Shown: one piece after another, positions 8,160 to 15,965 of the stretch
How the letters are laid out: every line of letters begins with the position of its first letter
Position numbering within the stretch: position 1 is the stretch's first letter
IMG/VR virus record: IMGVR_UViG_3300034112_001838
Location: 1 to 29,994 of that record
DNA from: a virus
DNA length: 29,994 nt
Direction: 5' to 3' (one strand)
The notes under the pieces: generated by a model
Seen by the model: the letters and a program-made list of their open reading frames with translations, nothing else
Told to the model about the DNA's origin: nothing
Databases searched by the model: none
Made by a program: the position numbers and the translations under genes

Positions 8160-8471
8160 GTGACGGCCGAGGAGATCAAGCAGAGCGTCCTGGACACGTT
8201 TCTCCGCATCGCCGACAGGTTCGGCGTGCCGTGCGTGATTCTGGCGGTCGTGATGTTCTTTGGACGCGAGGCCGCGATCGCCCTGCACGGGACGGTCGTC
8301 GAGCCGATGGTGAAGTCCCATGTCGAGTTCCTGGACACGACATCGGAGACGCTCAAAGAAATCGGACAGGTGCAGCGCCAGCAGGCCGTGACCCTGCAAG
8401 AGTTGGCGCACGGGCAGCGCGAACTGCATCAAGTCGTGCGGTCGGTGGTCGAAGAACAGACGAGGAACTGA
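8160..8471 (+). CDS. Small single-span membrane protein with helical tail (103 aa), holin-like by position
   Basis: GTG start at 8160. Residues 22-43 (GVPCVILAVVMFF plus flanks) form one hydrophobic segment. The remaining 60 residues are a polar amphipathic helix with Gln/Glu/Leu spacing (EIGQVQRQQAVTLQELAHGQRELHQ), likely coiled coil. Such N-anchored coiled-coil proteins occur next to tail genes and in lysis cassettes. No endolysin is seen beside it, so holin function is only a guess. It follows the small structural gene by 13 bases and precedes the LamG protein by 6. Confidence 0.55.
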   Translation: MTAEEIKQSVLDTFLRIADRFGVPCVILAVVMFFGREAAIALHGTVVEPMVKSHVEFLDTTSETLKEIGQVQRQQAVTLQELAHGQRELHQVVRSVVEEQTRN

Positions 8472-8477
8472 CGCCGC

Positions 8478-10727
8478 ATGCCGATGAACCCCCGCACCCT
8501 GCGTCCTGGCAGCACCTTCACGCCGCGCTCCATCTCTGGCCTCGCCCTCTGGCTGGACGCGGCTGACGGCTCGTCGCTCTACACCACCGACGCTGGGCCG
8601 GTGACGGCGGTGTCGGCACCTACGGAGGTCAGTGGGTGCGTGGGGTGGTGGGATGCGAGCGATGCGTCCAGCATCACGCAGTCGGGCGGGCTGGTGAGCC
8701 AGTGGAATGACAAGAGCGGGCAGGGGAACCATGCGACGGCGAGCGGCACGGCGCGACCCACCCTTGTGAGCAACGCCCTGAACGGCAGGAGCGTTGTGTC
8801 GTTTGACGGCGCAGACGATGTGATGGAAGCCGCCATATCCAGCGGCTACACGGCGGCGACTGTATTTGTGGTGTTGCGGGCCGATGCCGCTGGCGGCGGT
8901 TCGCTTGGGAGAGCAATGACACGCGGGGCTTCAGCGCTATTTTTCGATGGCGCGAATGCCGCACTTCGGTACAACCCTCCGTTCGCTGGCGCCACCGGCA
9001 ACGCCGGGCAACGCACCGCGAACTCGTCGGTGGCTCTTGGGGCATGGAGCCTATCGTCGTTCACTTGGAGCGGCGGGCTTGATGTGTCCACAGCGATCAC
9101 GCCAAGACTTTCCGGCGCGTCGTCTAGTGCTGGCCTTACTGGAACCGGCGATTCTGTATCGTCCACAGGCATAAGCACACTAGCAATTGGAAACCGATCC
9201 GTTGCCGATGGTAACGACAGGGGGTGGAACGGGCGCATCGCAGAACTGATCTTCTTCAACGCTTCTCTTTCCACAGCAAACATCGCCCGCGTCGAAGCCT
9301 ACCTCGCAGCGAAGTGGGGGATCAGCGGAGTCCACGCACAGGCAACGGCGACCAACGATCCGGTGGGGTATTGGGGGGATAAGTCTGGAAACGGCAGGCA
9401 CGCGGTGCAGGCGACGGCGGCGAGCAGGCCGACACGCAACGCCACAACGCAAAACGGACGCAACACGCTGCGGCTCACGCAATCAAGTTCGCAATACTTC
9501 ACGCTCGGCAACCTGTCCGCTGCCTTTCCGTCGTCCTATGGAGAAGTGTTTGTTGCGTTCAACCCGCTTGGCGACCAAGCCTATGCGCTCTACGGAACGC
9601 GAGCAAATACGCATTACTACCAGTATGTCACGGACGGCTTCGGCTATCCCGGCACGTTCATGCAGTCGCGGCTCAATAATGTGCAACTGTATTCAGCCAT
9701 CTCTGGCGTGCAGATCACTTCAGAAAGAGTGCAGTCGGGGGTGTATACACACAGGCGGCGCGGCGCGCAGATGTATTCGACAAGCGGTGTGACATTCAAT
9801 GGCGGTGACTCGCACACAATCGGCGGCTATGCTGGCGGCGATGGGCTTGTGTTCTATAACGGAGATATGTACGAGGTGCTGGCTTTCGCGTCACCTCTGA
9901 CAGCGACACAGCGAGCGAATGTGGAGCGGTATTTGGCAAACAAGTGGGCAGTGCCGCTCGCCCCGCAGGTCTCCAACGCCGATGCCCAAGACTGGATAAA
10001 CCGCGTCTACGCCGCAGGGTCTACGGTTTCGCAACCAGTTGCCACTGCCGTAAGCAACTTCGTTGACGGTTGCGTGGCTGATGGCATCTGGCCGGCGATG
10101 AAGTCTGTGGTGCTGCTTGCTGGCGCCGACACGCTCGCTGGCGCATTGGTGCCTCTCAAGGGTGCTGCACCAACAAACTTCAACTTCGTCAGCGGCGACT
10201 ACAATCGGAAGACCGGCCTAGTCGGCAACGGGACGACCAAGTACCTGGATAGCAACAGGAACAACAACGCCGACGGCCAGAACGACAAGCATATCAGCGT
10301 ATGGGTGGATTCTGTAACGACGCAAACGTCAGATTCGTACATCGGCAGCAGCGTCAACAATGCTGGCGGAACCAACATCTTTAGGGGAAGCGTCAACGCA
10401 AACTGGCGAATTCACAATTCAACGGGCGACAGTTCCGTCAGTGTCGCAAATGCGTCGATGACTAATTTCGTCGGATTGTCGCGGTCTGCAAGCAACTTAT
10501 TCACTTACCGGGCCGCAGGCTCAACGGCATCTGCCGGGTTCAATTCGACAACGCCAGAGAACGCGAACATTCTTGTCTTCGCCACAAACGCCAACACGCT
10601 GGCGTCTGTCACTAATCACGCTGACTGCCGTCTCCGCTGGTATTCCATCGGCTCGTCGATGACGCTTGCCACGCTAGATAGCAGGCTTTCGACGTTGTTC
10701 ACTGCCATCACGGCCGCCATCCCATGA
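8478..10727 (+). CDS. LamG/concanavalin-like domain protein, probable tail fibre or receptor-binding protein (749 aa)
   Basis: The protein begins with a linker and ISGLALWLDAADGSSL. A first LamG-like domain spans about residues 50-275 (GWWDASDASSIT, WNDKSGQGNHATASGTARP, GRSVVSFDGADDVM, ending ARVEAYLAAKWGIS). A second spans about 285-495 (GYWGDKSGNGRHAVQATAASRPT, ending RANVERYLANKWAV). This D-K-S-G-x-G-x-H-A signature and the terminal E-x-Y-L-A-x-K-W helix recur in LamG-type sugar-binding domains. The last 240 residues are a third beta-rich region without the signature. Placement just before the end of the structural block and the Asn/Ser/Thr-rich composition fit a host-recognition fibre. 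Carbohydrate binding is inferred from family knowledge. Confidence 0.7.
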   Translation: MPMNPRTLRPGSTFTPRSISGLALWLDAADGSSLYTTDAGPVTAVSAPTEVSGCVGWWDASDASSITQSGGLVSQWNDKSGQGNHATASGTARPTLVSNALNGRSVVSFDGADDVMEAAISSGYTAATVFVVLRADAAGGGSLGRAMTRGASALFFDGANAALRYNPPFAGATGNAGQRTANSSVALGAWSLSSFTWSGGLDVSTAITPRLSGASSSAGLTGTGDSVSSTGISTLAIGNRSVADGNDRGWNGRIAELIFFNASLSTANIARVEAYLAAKWGISGVHAQATATNDPVGYWGDKSGNGRHAVQATAASRPTRNATTQNGRNTLRLTQSSSQYFTLGNLSAAFPSSYGEVFVAFNPLGDQAYALYGTRANTHYYQYVTDGFGYPGTFMQSRLNNVQLYSAISGVQITSERVQSGVYTHRRRGAQMYSTSGVTFNGGDSHTIGGYAGGDGLVFYNGDMYEVLAFASPLTATQRANVERYLANKWAVPLAPQVSNADAQDWINRVYAAGSTVSQPVATAVSNFVDGCVADGIWPAMKSVVLLAGADTLAGALVPLKGAAPTNFNFVSGDYNRKTGLVGNGTTKYLDSNRNNNADGQNDKHISVWVDSVTTQTSDSYIGSSVNNAGGTNIFRGSVNANWRIHNSTGDSSVSVANASMTNFVGLSRSASNLFTYRAAGSTASAGFNSTTPENANILVFATNANTLASVTNHADCRLRWYSIGSSMTLATLDSRLSTLFTAITAAIP

Positions 10728-11035
10728 CACTCGCAGAACTCACGCTGCCGATCTCCTACGATGACGCCAGGCAATACGCGCTGGTGTTCTCGCCGCAACT
10801 GGCGGGCCGTCTCGCGGAACTGCACGCCGATCATGGCAGCCCCAACTGCGTGCCGATGCCTCGCGTCTTGACGGACGGCAGGCTCATGCTCTGCGCGGAT
10901 GTGCTGACCGAAGTGGGGCCGGGTGGCTGGCTACATGGGATGTGGGAAGCGGCCGACCAGAGCGTCCTCCTGCCTGCGGTGGAGGTGATCCCTTGGAGCG
11001 AGGCGGTGGCGCTGCTGCCGGTGGAGGCTAACTGA
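10724..11035 (+). CDS. Unidentified small protein after the fibre gene (103 aa)
   Basis: ATGA overlap with the fibre gene at 10724-10727. The product is soluble with an acidic bias (LAELHADHGS, MPRVLTDGRLMLCADVLTEVG, PAVEVIPWSEAVALLPVEAN) and shows no motif I recognise. Position after a fibre gene is typical for a chaperone, attachment or accessory protein, but that is only inference. Its end overlaps the end of the convergent integrase gene by 8 bases, so the last codons are read on both strands. Confidence 0.5.
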   Translation: MTLAELTLPISYDDARQYALVFSPQLAGRLAELHADHGSPNCVPMPRVLTDGRLMLCADVLTEVGPGGWLHGMWEAADQSVLLPAVEVIPWSEAVALLPVEAN

Positions 11036-11882
11036 CTTTCGGCAGGACGTCTGGCGCGTTCGTGTCGGGCCGCACGATCCTCGGGTCCAGGTACTTCCTC
11101 GTGACGGCCGGACTGGAGTGGCCCATCAGCGTCTGCGGGTCGCCGCCGGCTGCGGCGTAGTAGGAAGCCGACGTCTTCCTGACCCGGTGGAACTTGCTCA
11201 TCCGGTCATTCGGCAGGCCCGCCCGCTCGCAGATGCGGCCGAGGCGGTGCCAGATCAGGGTGTAGCTGCGATCCCAGTCGTAGACAAGTTTTCGCTTCGT
11301 CCTCGTCGCCATGATGGCTTCGTAGCACTCTGGTGGGATCGGTCGGTAGATGTCGGCTCGCTGTCCCTTTCGGCCCTCGGCGCGAAAGATCACCGCCTGC
11401 GGCTCGACATCCTGCCACTCGAGCGCCAGCAGGCCGCCGATCCGCTCACCCGTCCAGTACGCGGCCTGGAGGATCGAGCGGAACCAGAGGCTCGCCGGCA
11501 CGCCGCAGATTTCACCCTGCTCGCCGTCGCAGGCCACGAGGAGTTTCCTGAACTCGTCGATCAGCCACGCTCGAGGCACCCGCTCCGGCACGCGGATCGT
11601 GCGCATCTGCGGCCAAGGGCATAGGCCACGGCGGGCGGCGAACTCCGCGAGCGCGTGCAACTGCGCCCTGTCTTTCGCTGCCGTCCCGACCGACCGCGTC
11701 TTCAGACGCCAGGCCAGGAACTTGGCGAGTTCCAGTTCGTCAAGGTGTTGCTCTACTGTCGGCTCAACGCCGCCGAGGAATTGACGATACTTCTTGATCG
11801 TCATTTCGTAGATGCTAACCGTGCGGTCGCTAATCCCCTTCAGTGGGGCGTAGATGTCACTAAGAAGCTGGTGCAGCGTCAA
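11028..11882 (-). CDS. Tyrosine recombinase / phage integrase (284 aa)
   Basis: The C-terminal catalytic domain carries the tyrosine-recombinase residues: the first Arg in GERIGG (about residue 147), H-x-x-R in HRVRKT (about 234), the second His in LMGHSS and Tyr in VTRKYLDP (about 264-270). The N-terminal part (TVSIYEMTIKKYRQFLGG) is a SAM-like core-binding domain. No large N-terminal arm domain is present, so it is a compact integrase. The initiator appears to be TTG at 11882-11880, with GGGAG upstream on the minus strand. It converges with the fibre-associated gene and is transcribed away from the replication genes. This marks the element as temperate or integrative. No attachment site could be identified in the flanks. 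Confidence 0.88.
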   Translation of the reverse strand: MTLHQLLSDIYAPLKGISDRTVSIYEMTIKKYRQFLGGVEPTVEQHLDELELAKFLAWRLKTRSVGTAAKDRAQLHALAEFAARRGLCPWPQMRTIRVPERVPRAWLIDEFRKLLVACDGEQGEICGVPASLWFRSILQAAYWTGERIGGLLALEWQDVEPQAVIFRAEGRKGQRADIYRPIPPECYEAIMATRTKRKLVYDWDRSYTLIWHRLGRICERAGLPNDRMSKFHRVRKTSASYYAAAGGDPQTLMGHSSPAVTRKYLDPRIVRPDTNAPDVLPKVS

Positions 11883-11921
11883 GGTGGTGTCTCCCTCGTA
11901 GGAAGTACCACATCCTTGCGA

Positions 11922-12131
11922 TTAGGCAAACGAGCGCATCATGCGTTTCGTGAGAATCAACAATTTTTCCGCCCGGCAAGAGGGAAACTCGGCACCCATG
12001 GTCGCAGTCCACATGGCACGAGCGATGTTTTTTGCCTCGACGGCAGACTTTGCCGCCACCGTGAACTCGTCGGCGTCAAACACATCGCCGTCCTCCCACT
12101 CGACCAGAACCGTAAATGTCCGCTGCCCCAC
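11922..12131 (-). CDS. Small protein cotranscribed with the integrase (69 aa)
   Basis: This minus-strand gene starts at GTG (12131-12129) with a strong AAAGGAGG ribosome binding site, five bases upstream of the start, which supports it as real despite its length. The product starts MGQRTFTVLVEWEDGDVFDADEF, followed by a helix (AAKSAVEAKNIARAMW) and a Cys-containing basic tail. It looks like a small alpha/beta protein of unknown function. It stops 39 bases before the integrase start, so both probably form one leftward operon. A role in integration control is possible from position only. Confidence 0.6.
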   Translation of the reverse strand: MGQRTFTVLVEWEDGDVFDADEFTVAAKSAVEAKNIARAMWTATMGAEFPSCRAEKLLILTKRMMRSFA

Positions 12132-12225
12132 ACCGGCCTCCTTTCCGCGGGTTTGTGCATCCTGCTGGCTGCCCCCATTCGAATCCCCTATCCTCCATTC
12201 GTCAAGTCCACAGGGAGCGGGAAAA
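12132..12225. promoter_or_regulatory. Divergent control region between integrase operon and tandem-HTH gene
   Basis: This 94-base gap lies between diverging genes, so it should hold both promoters and any operator. On the minus strand TTGACG (complement of 12200-12205) could be a -35 box. On the plus strand TATCCT (12189-12194) could be a -10 box. Neither has a fully convincing partner. ATTCGAAT at 12177-12184 is an 8-base palindrome that could be an operator half. The tandem-HTH protein encoded next door is the obvious candidate binder. Confidence 0.35.
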
Positions 12226-12792
12226 ATGGCAAAGGCGGGGAAGGTTGCCTATCTTGCCCAAGCCGTCGGCTCTGCCGAAGCCGCCGGCATCATGGGCATC
12301 CACTGGACACAGCCCGCAAGGATGGTCGAGAAGGGGCAACTGACGTCCCACCTCGTCACCGGATCGCTCTACAGCGACGACCCCAGCCGCACCTACGCGA
12401 TCTATGACGGCGGCGAGTGCGAGGCGAACTACCAGGACTATGACGAGCGGTTTCGGGCTTCCGGCGGCAAAACGGAGCGTCGGCCACGCTCGTGGCTCCA
12501 CACCCGCCCCGACGCCCTGCGGCACCTGAAGTCGGTGAAGGAGCCGATCGCCTTCGCCGACGCCATCGGCATGGCCGAGGCGGCGAAAATCCTCTGTGTC
12601 CACCAAACCCTGATCCCGCGGCTCATCGCCAGCGGGAAGGTCGTCGGCCGCAAGCCGTGGAACCCGAGGGGGAAGACAGGGTCGAAAGTCTTCATCATCT
12701 CGCGGCGTTCGTGCCAGGAGAACGTCAAGGAGATGCGGGCGCTCGAAGCCGCCGGCAAGAAGCCGGGACGGACCAGAAAGAAAGTGTCTTGA
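12226..12792 (+). CDS. DNA-binding protein with two excisionase/MerR-like HTH repeats (188 aa)
   Basis: ATG 12226 follows GGGAG at 12213-12217; an in-frame extension upstream is rejected for lack of a ribosome site. Two helix-turn-helix units with matching sequence are visible: GSAEAAGIMGIHWTQPARMV near residues 15-34 and GMAEAAKILCVHQTLIPRLI near 114-133, each followed by a K/G-rich wing (EKGQL; ASGKVVGRK). This is a duplicated excisionase-type fold with a 60-residue linker. The C-terminus is very basic. Divergent orientation from the integrase suggests a directionality factor or a regulator of lysogeny. The stop lies just before the element at 12797. Confidence 0.65.
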   Translation: MAKAGKVAYLAQAVGSAEAAGIMGIHWTQPARMVEKGQLTSHLVTGSLYSDDPSRTYAIYDGGECEANYQDYDERFRASGGKTERRPRSWLHTRPDALRHLKSVKEPIAFADAIGMAEAAKILCVHQTLIPRLIASGKVVGRKPWNPRGKTGSKVFIISRRSCQENVKEMRALEAAGKKPGRTRKKVS

Positions 12793-12818
12793 CCTGTAGG
12801 CTGCTTGTCCGATACATT
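12789..12818 (+). promoter_or_regulatory. Copy 2 of the TASSCTRC element, promoter candidate for the SNF2 helicase
   Basis: TTGACC at 12789-12794, TAGGCTGC at 12797-12804 and TACATT at 12813-12818 (18 bases from TTGACC; GATACA at 16). TTGAC-N3-TAGSCTRC is shared with the copy at 24840. If TACATT is the -10 box, the start point would fall inside the hairpin region downstream. If TAGGCT is the -10 box, the hairpin would be fully transcribed. Confidence 0.4.
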
Positions 12819-12844
12819 CCTCCACGCTCATGGATGGAGGAATG
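12815..12844 (+). promoter_or_regulatory. Hairpin that pairs away the SNF2 gene Shine-Dalgarno sequence
   Basis: CATTCCTCCA (12815-12824) and TGGAGGAATG (12835-12844) form a perfect 10-base inverted repeat with a 10-base loop. The right arm contains GGAGG, the ribosome binding site for GTG 12847, so folding would block initiation. The loop ends in ATGGA, exposing a GGA trinucleotide, the core of CsrA sites. It could alternatively be a DNA operator. Confidence 0.55.
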
Positions 12845-12846
12845 CC

Positions 12847-14232
12847 GTGCGTTGGCTTTGGCAGCATCAGGAAGACGCGATTCGCTGGGCGCTCGACCGG
12901 CAAGCGGCGATTTGGCATCACGGGATGGGGTCGGGCAAAACGCGGACGGCGCTTGAGTACCTGCGCCGGATCGGCGCGAACCGAACGCTCGTCTGCTGTC
13001 CGAAGGCCGTGATCCCGGCCTGGAGCAAGCAAATTGGGATGTGGTTTCCCGAATTGCGCGTTGTCGCGCTCGAGCAGAACGGCTCGGCCGCGAAGGACAA
13101 GGCCGTCGTCGCGGCACTGGCCGACACCTCGCCGGTGCTCGTGGTCTGCAATTACGAGAGCGTCTGGCGGTTGAAGGCCGTCGAAAAGGCGAAGTGGGAC
13201 TGCTTCGTGTGGGACGAAATCCACCGCCTCAAAAGCGCCACGGGCGTGGCGAGCCGCTGGGCCGCGAAGATGGTGAAGAACAACCCGACGGCCCGCCGAC
13301 TCGGCCTCACCGGCACGCTCATCCCGCACTCGATCCTGGACGCCTGGGCGATCTACCGGGCCGTCGAGGCGCCGGCCTGCGAGACGTTCGGCACTTCCTA
13401 CACGCTCCACAAGGCCAACTACGCCGTCTTCGCCAACGGCCCGCAGAAGTTCGTCGTCGGCTTCAAGAATCTGGCCCAGGCCAACAAGAAGATCGCGGCC
13501 ACGACGCACTACGTTCGGACGACCGACGTCATCGACCTCCCGCCGATCTCGTTCCACGACGTTGCCTGCGACCTGTCGCCGAAGGAGTCAAGCCTCTACC
13601 GCGAGGTGGAGAACGAGTTCTGCGCGGTGTGCGACGCCGGCACCGTGACGCCGACGAACGCCCTGGTTCAGCTTCTCCGTCTCCAACAAATCTGCGGTGG
13701 CTACGTCCGGTTCGACGACGAGAAGACGGCCACGCGAATCGACGAGCATCCAGCCAAGGCGAAGATGCTGTGTGATATGCTGGAGGACTTGCCCGCGTCG
13801 GAGCCAGTAGTGATCTTCTGTCGGTTCAAGAGCGACATCGAGGCGGCGAAGAGCGTCGCCGAGGCTCTGGGGCGGAAGGTCAGCGAACTCTCCGGCGAAC
13901 GCAACGAACTGGCCGATTGGCAGCAGGCCAAGACATCCGTCCTTGTCGCGCAGATTCAGTCGGGCGGGATCGGAATTGACTTGACCAGGGCAGCGTATTG
14001 CTGGTTCTACAGCCTCGGCTACTCGCTCGCTGAATACGAGCAGGCCGTCGCGCGGCTGCACCGCCCCGGCCAGACGGCGAAGACCGTCATCTACCACCTT
14101 GTCGCAACGATCAGCGGCCGATCCACCGTGGACGGCCGGGTCTATGCGGCACTTCGGGACAGAAAGGAAGTCGTGAATGAACTCATCACAGGCTACAAGC
14201 ACCGACAGCACGCTCTCCACAGTGCTCGCTGA
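12847..14232 (+). CDS. SNF2-family DNA helicase/translocase (461 aa)
   Basis: GTG 12847 is chosen because GGAGGA ends 6 bases upstream; an alternative in-frame TTG at 12805 has no ribosome site. Motifs appear in order: Q-x-x-A-I-x-W near residue 8, Walker A GMGSGKT at 26-32, Walker B DEIH at 123-126, LTGT near 154, IFCRF near 320, and motif VI ARLHRPGQ near 401. The H-R-x-G-Q ending is diagnostic of SNF2 helicases. It is short for the family, with no accessory domain. Phage proteins of this type sit with primases and nucleases and act in replication, recombination or remodelling. The next gene starts inside its 3-prime end. Confidence 0.88.
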   Translation: MRWLWQHQEDAIRWALDRQAAIWHHGMGSGKTRTALEYLRRIGANRTLVCCPKAVIPAWSKQIGMWFPELRVVALEQNGSAAKDKAVVAALADTSPVLVVCNYESVWRLKAVEKAKWDCFVWDEIHRLKSATGVASRWAAKMVKNNPTARRLGLTGTLIPHSILDAWAIYRAVEAPACETFGTSYTLHKANYAVFANGPQKFVVGFKNLAQANKKIAATTHYVRTTDVIDLPPISFHDVACDLSPKESSLYREVENEFCAVCDAGTVTPTNALVQLLRLQQICGGYVRFDDEKTATRIDEHPAKAKMLCDMLEDLPASEPVVIFCRFKSDIEAAKSVAEALGRKVSELSGERNELADWQQAKTSVLVAQIQSGGIGIDLTRAAYCWFYSLGYSLAEYEQAVARLHRPGQTAKTVIYHLVATISGRSTVDGRVYAALRDRKEVVNELITGYKHRQHALHSAR

Positions 14233-14626
14233 AATCGCCACCATCGACAAGCAGATGGTCGAGGCCAACGACCGCATCGACCAACTCAAGGCTCGCCGCC
14301 AGCACCTTGAGTCGCTGGCCGTCGAGGAGATGACGACACAGCGCCTGGACGGAGTCAGGGTTGCAGGGAGGTCGTGGAGGGTCGAGTTCGACCACCACAT
14401 GAGTGTTACGGAGGACAAGAAGGAGGCCGTCATCAAGGCGGCGGTGAAGGCTGGATGCTGGGAACAACTCCAGACCGTCAACACCGCCCGCCTGAAGAGC
14501 CTCCTGCGTGAGCAGGCGAAGGAGGCGGGCAAGGACGCCCGCTCCTGCCACTCCGCTGGAACTGCGTTTGAAGGTCTTGTCGGGGAGCACGTTGCCCCCC
14601 GGCTGCGTCATGTCACGGTTGGCTGA
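14177..14626 (+). CDS. Coiled-coil phage protein, function unknown (149 aa)
   Basis: ATG 14177 has AAAGGAAG upstream and overlaps the helicase gene by 56 bases. Residues 10-55 form a long predicted coiled coil (LAEIATIDKQMVEANDRIDQL and onward). Then comes a beta segment with W-R-V-E-F, an acidic-basic helix with DKKEAVIKAAVKAGCWEQL, and a C-terminus ending in APRLRHVTVG. Phages commonly encode proteins of this layout between a helicase and a single-stranded-DNA or annealing protein. I do not recognise a named family; a Gam-like or accessory replication role is possible but not shown. Confidence 0.6.
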   Translation: MNSSQATSTDSTLSTVLAEIATIDKQMVEANDRIDQLKARRQHLESLAVEEMTTQRLDGVRVAGRSWRVEFDHHMSVTEDKKEAVIKAAVKAGCWEQLQTVNTARLKSLLREQAKEAGKDARSCHSAGTAFEGLVGEHVAPRLRHVTVG

Positions 14627-14662
14627 CGCTCTGGTTCGATTGGCTCATGCAAGGAGAAAAGC

Positions 14663-15442
14663 ATGACAACTGCGATTTCGACGAAGACGATCGACTATCC
14701 CGCCCTGCGGGCTGACAGTCGGCAGATGCGGATCATCGAGGCGAACCTCGATGGCGAGCCGATGAACGAGCAAGACCTCGTCCGGGTGAAGACCCCGGCG
14801 GGCGGTGGGACGAAGTGGACGGTGCCGGTGAACGGGAACGACGAGTCGTTCGACGAACTCGTCGGCCTGTGCGTCGGCATCGCCAAGCGCGGTGTGCTCT
14901 GGCCCCAGGACGACCCGACGGACCAGCGGCCGGTGATCGTGAGCAACGATCTCCTCGTCGGCTACCGCGTGTCGGACGATCTGGGGAGCAACATCGACCC
15001 GAAGGTGCTGGAGAAGTTTCGGATCGGCGACCGTCGCTATGACTGGACGGCGCTCGCGAACTCGCCCGAGTTCGGCTACGGCTCGGCCCGTGGCGGTGCG
15101 GGCAAGCGGTGCAAGGAGAGCCGGATCATCGCCATCCTCCGCGAGGGCGACGTTTGGCCGATCCTGGTGACGGTCGGGCCGGGGAGCCTGCGCGGCCTCC
15201 TGCCGTTTCTGAAGCGTCTGCCCTCGTTTCACTTCGAGTGCGTCATCGGGCTGAAGCTCGAGAAGGCGAAAAGCAGCGGCGGCCAGCCGTACAGCGTGAT
15301 CGTCCCTCGCGTCGTCGGCCTCGTCAGCGAGGAGCAGGGCGAGGTGGCGCGACGCATCTACGTCGAGCCGCTGAAGCGGATGTTCTCCGCGCCCCCGGCC
15401 GGCGCCTTCGTCGAGGCCGGCGGCGACCACGACGAGGAGTGA
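14663..15442 (+). CDS. Unidentified protein in the replication block, possible ssDNA-associated (259 aa)
   Basis: ATG 14663 with AAGGAG 8 bases upstream. The sequence has a strand-rich centre (VTVGPGSLRGLLPFLKRLP, FHFECVIGLKLEKAKSSGG, YSVIVPRVVGLV) and an acidic C-terminal tail (GGDHDEE). An OB-like core plus acidic tail is the layout of phage single-stranded-DNA-binding proteins, and the position between helicase and primase fits, but no diagnostic motif is present. It is followed by a strong terminator, which suits a highly expressed product. I give this as inference only. Confidence 0.5.
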   Translation: MTTAISTKTIDYPALRADSRQMRIIEANLDGEPMNEQDLVRVKTPAGGGTKWTVPVNGNDESFDELVGLCVGIAKRGVLWPQDDPTDQRPVIVSNDLLVGYRVSDDLGSNIDPKVLEKFRIGDRRYDWTALANSPEFGYGSARGGAGKRCKESRIIAILREGDVWPILVTVGPGSLRGLLPFLKRLPSFHFECVIGLKLEKAKSSGGQPYSVIVPRVVGLVSEEQGEVARRIYVEPLKRMFSAPPAGAFVEAGGDHDEE

Positions 15443-15585
15443 TCACGGCGGCCTGGCCGGAGGCCCAAACCACGACTCATCACCGTGGACCGGCAGGCCC
15501 AGCCTGCTCGTGGCGTTGTAACGGCAGGAAGTCTGTCTGACCATCTGGCGTTTTCCACTCCCGTCACGGCAGCGGGCGACCAACG

Positions 15586-15630
15586 CCCCTCCCGGCCCCT
15601 GCGACTGCGGGGCCGGGAGGGGGTCTTTAT
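15586..15630 (+). terminator. Strong intrinsic terminator
   Basis: Arms 15586-15599 and 15609-15622 are a perfect 14-base GC-rich inverted repeat (CCCCTCCCGGCCCC and its complement) around a 9-base loop, followed by GTCTTTAT. It ends the transcript of the 14663 gene. The remaining 205-base gap (15443-15647) shows no credible gene and no TASSCTRC element. Confidence 0.85.
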
Positions 15631-15647
15631 CCAAACGGAGTTGGATC

Positions 15648-15965
15648 GTGAAGTTCACCAACAACGAAAAGTCCTACAGTCGAAACAGGAGGCTCTTTAG
15701 GGTCGTCTCCTGGTACTGGGAACTCTTGGAGTCACGCGGTTTCGGCCAGGACCGAGACGGCAAATACGCCGGCCTGGCGCCGCTCCCGCGATGCTCGACG
15801 CCCATCGTCGAAGTCAACGACCACAAGGGGCGTCTCACCGTTTACTGGAATGGCGAGCCTAGCGCCGACGAGAAGCGGTTGATGGAGTTGGCCTGGGTCC
15901 ATGTCGGCGAAGAGGAAGCATCGGACGTTTCCCATGTCATCGAGGAGGTGTGCAGTGGCATTTGA
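15648..15965 (+). CDS. Unidentified small protein upstream of the primase (105 aa)
   Basis: GTG 15648 has GGAG 7 bases upstream, just beyond the terminator. The product is basic at its start (NNEKSYSRNRRLFRVVSWYW) and has a beta segment (STPIVEVNDHKGRLTVYWNG) then an acidic helical end (WVHVGEEEASDVSHVIEEV). It overlaps the primase start by 11 bases, implying translational coupling. No recognised family; a small replication accessory is plausible from its position. Confidence 0.55.
   Translation: MKFTNNEKSYSRNRRLFRVVSWYWELLESRGFGQDRDGKYAGLAPLPRCSTPIVEVNDHKGRLTVYWNGEPSADEKRLMELAWVHVGEEEASDVSHVIEEVCSGI

Noticed and set aside
11883-11921. Attachment site next to the integrase
   Set aside because: No core repeat or arm-type sites could be recognised.
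12202-13557. Long minus-strand open frame (451 codons)
   Set aside because: It overlaps the tandem-HTH and SNF2 genes, has no recognisable motifs and is a GC-rich shadow frame.
15443-15585. Small gene or RNA in the gap after the 259-aa gene
   Set aside because: No frame with a ribosome site and no convincing fold other than the terminator.
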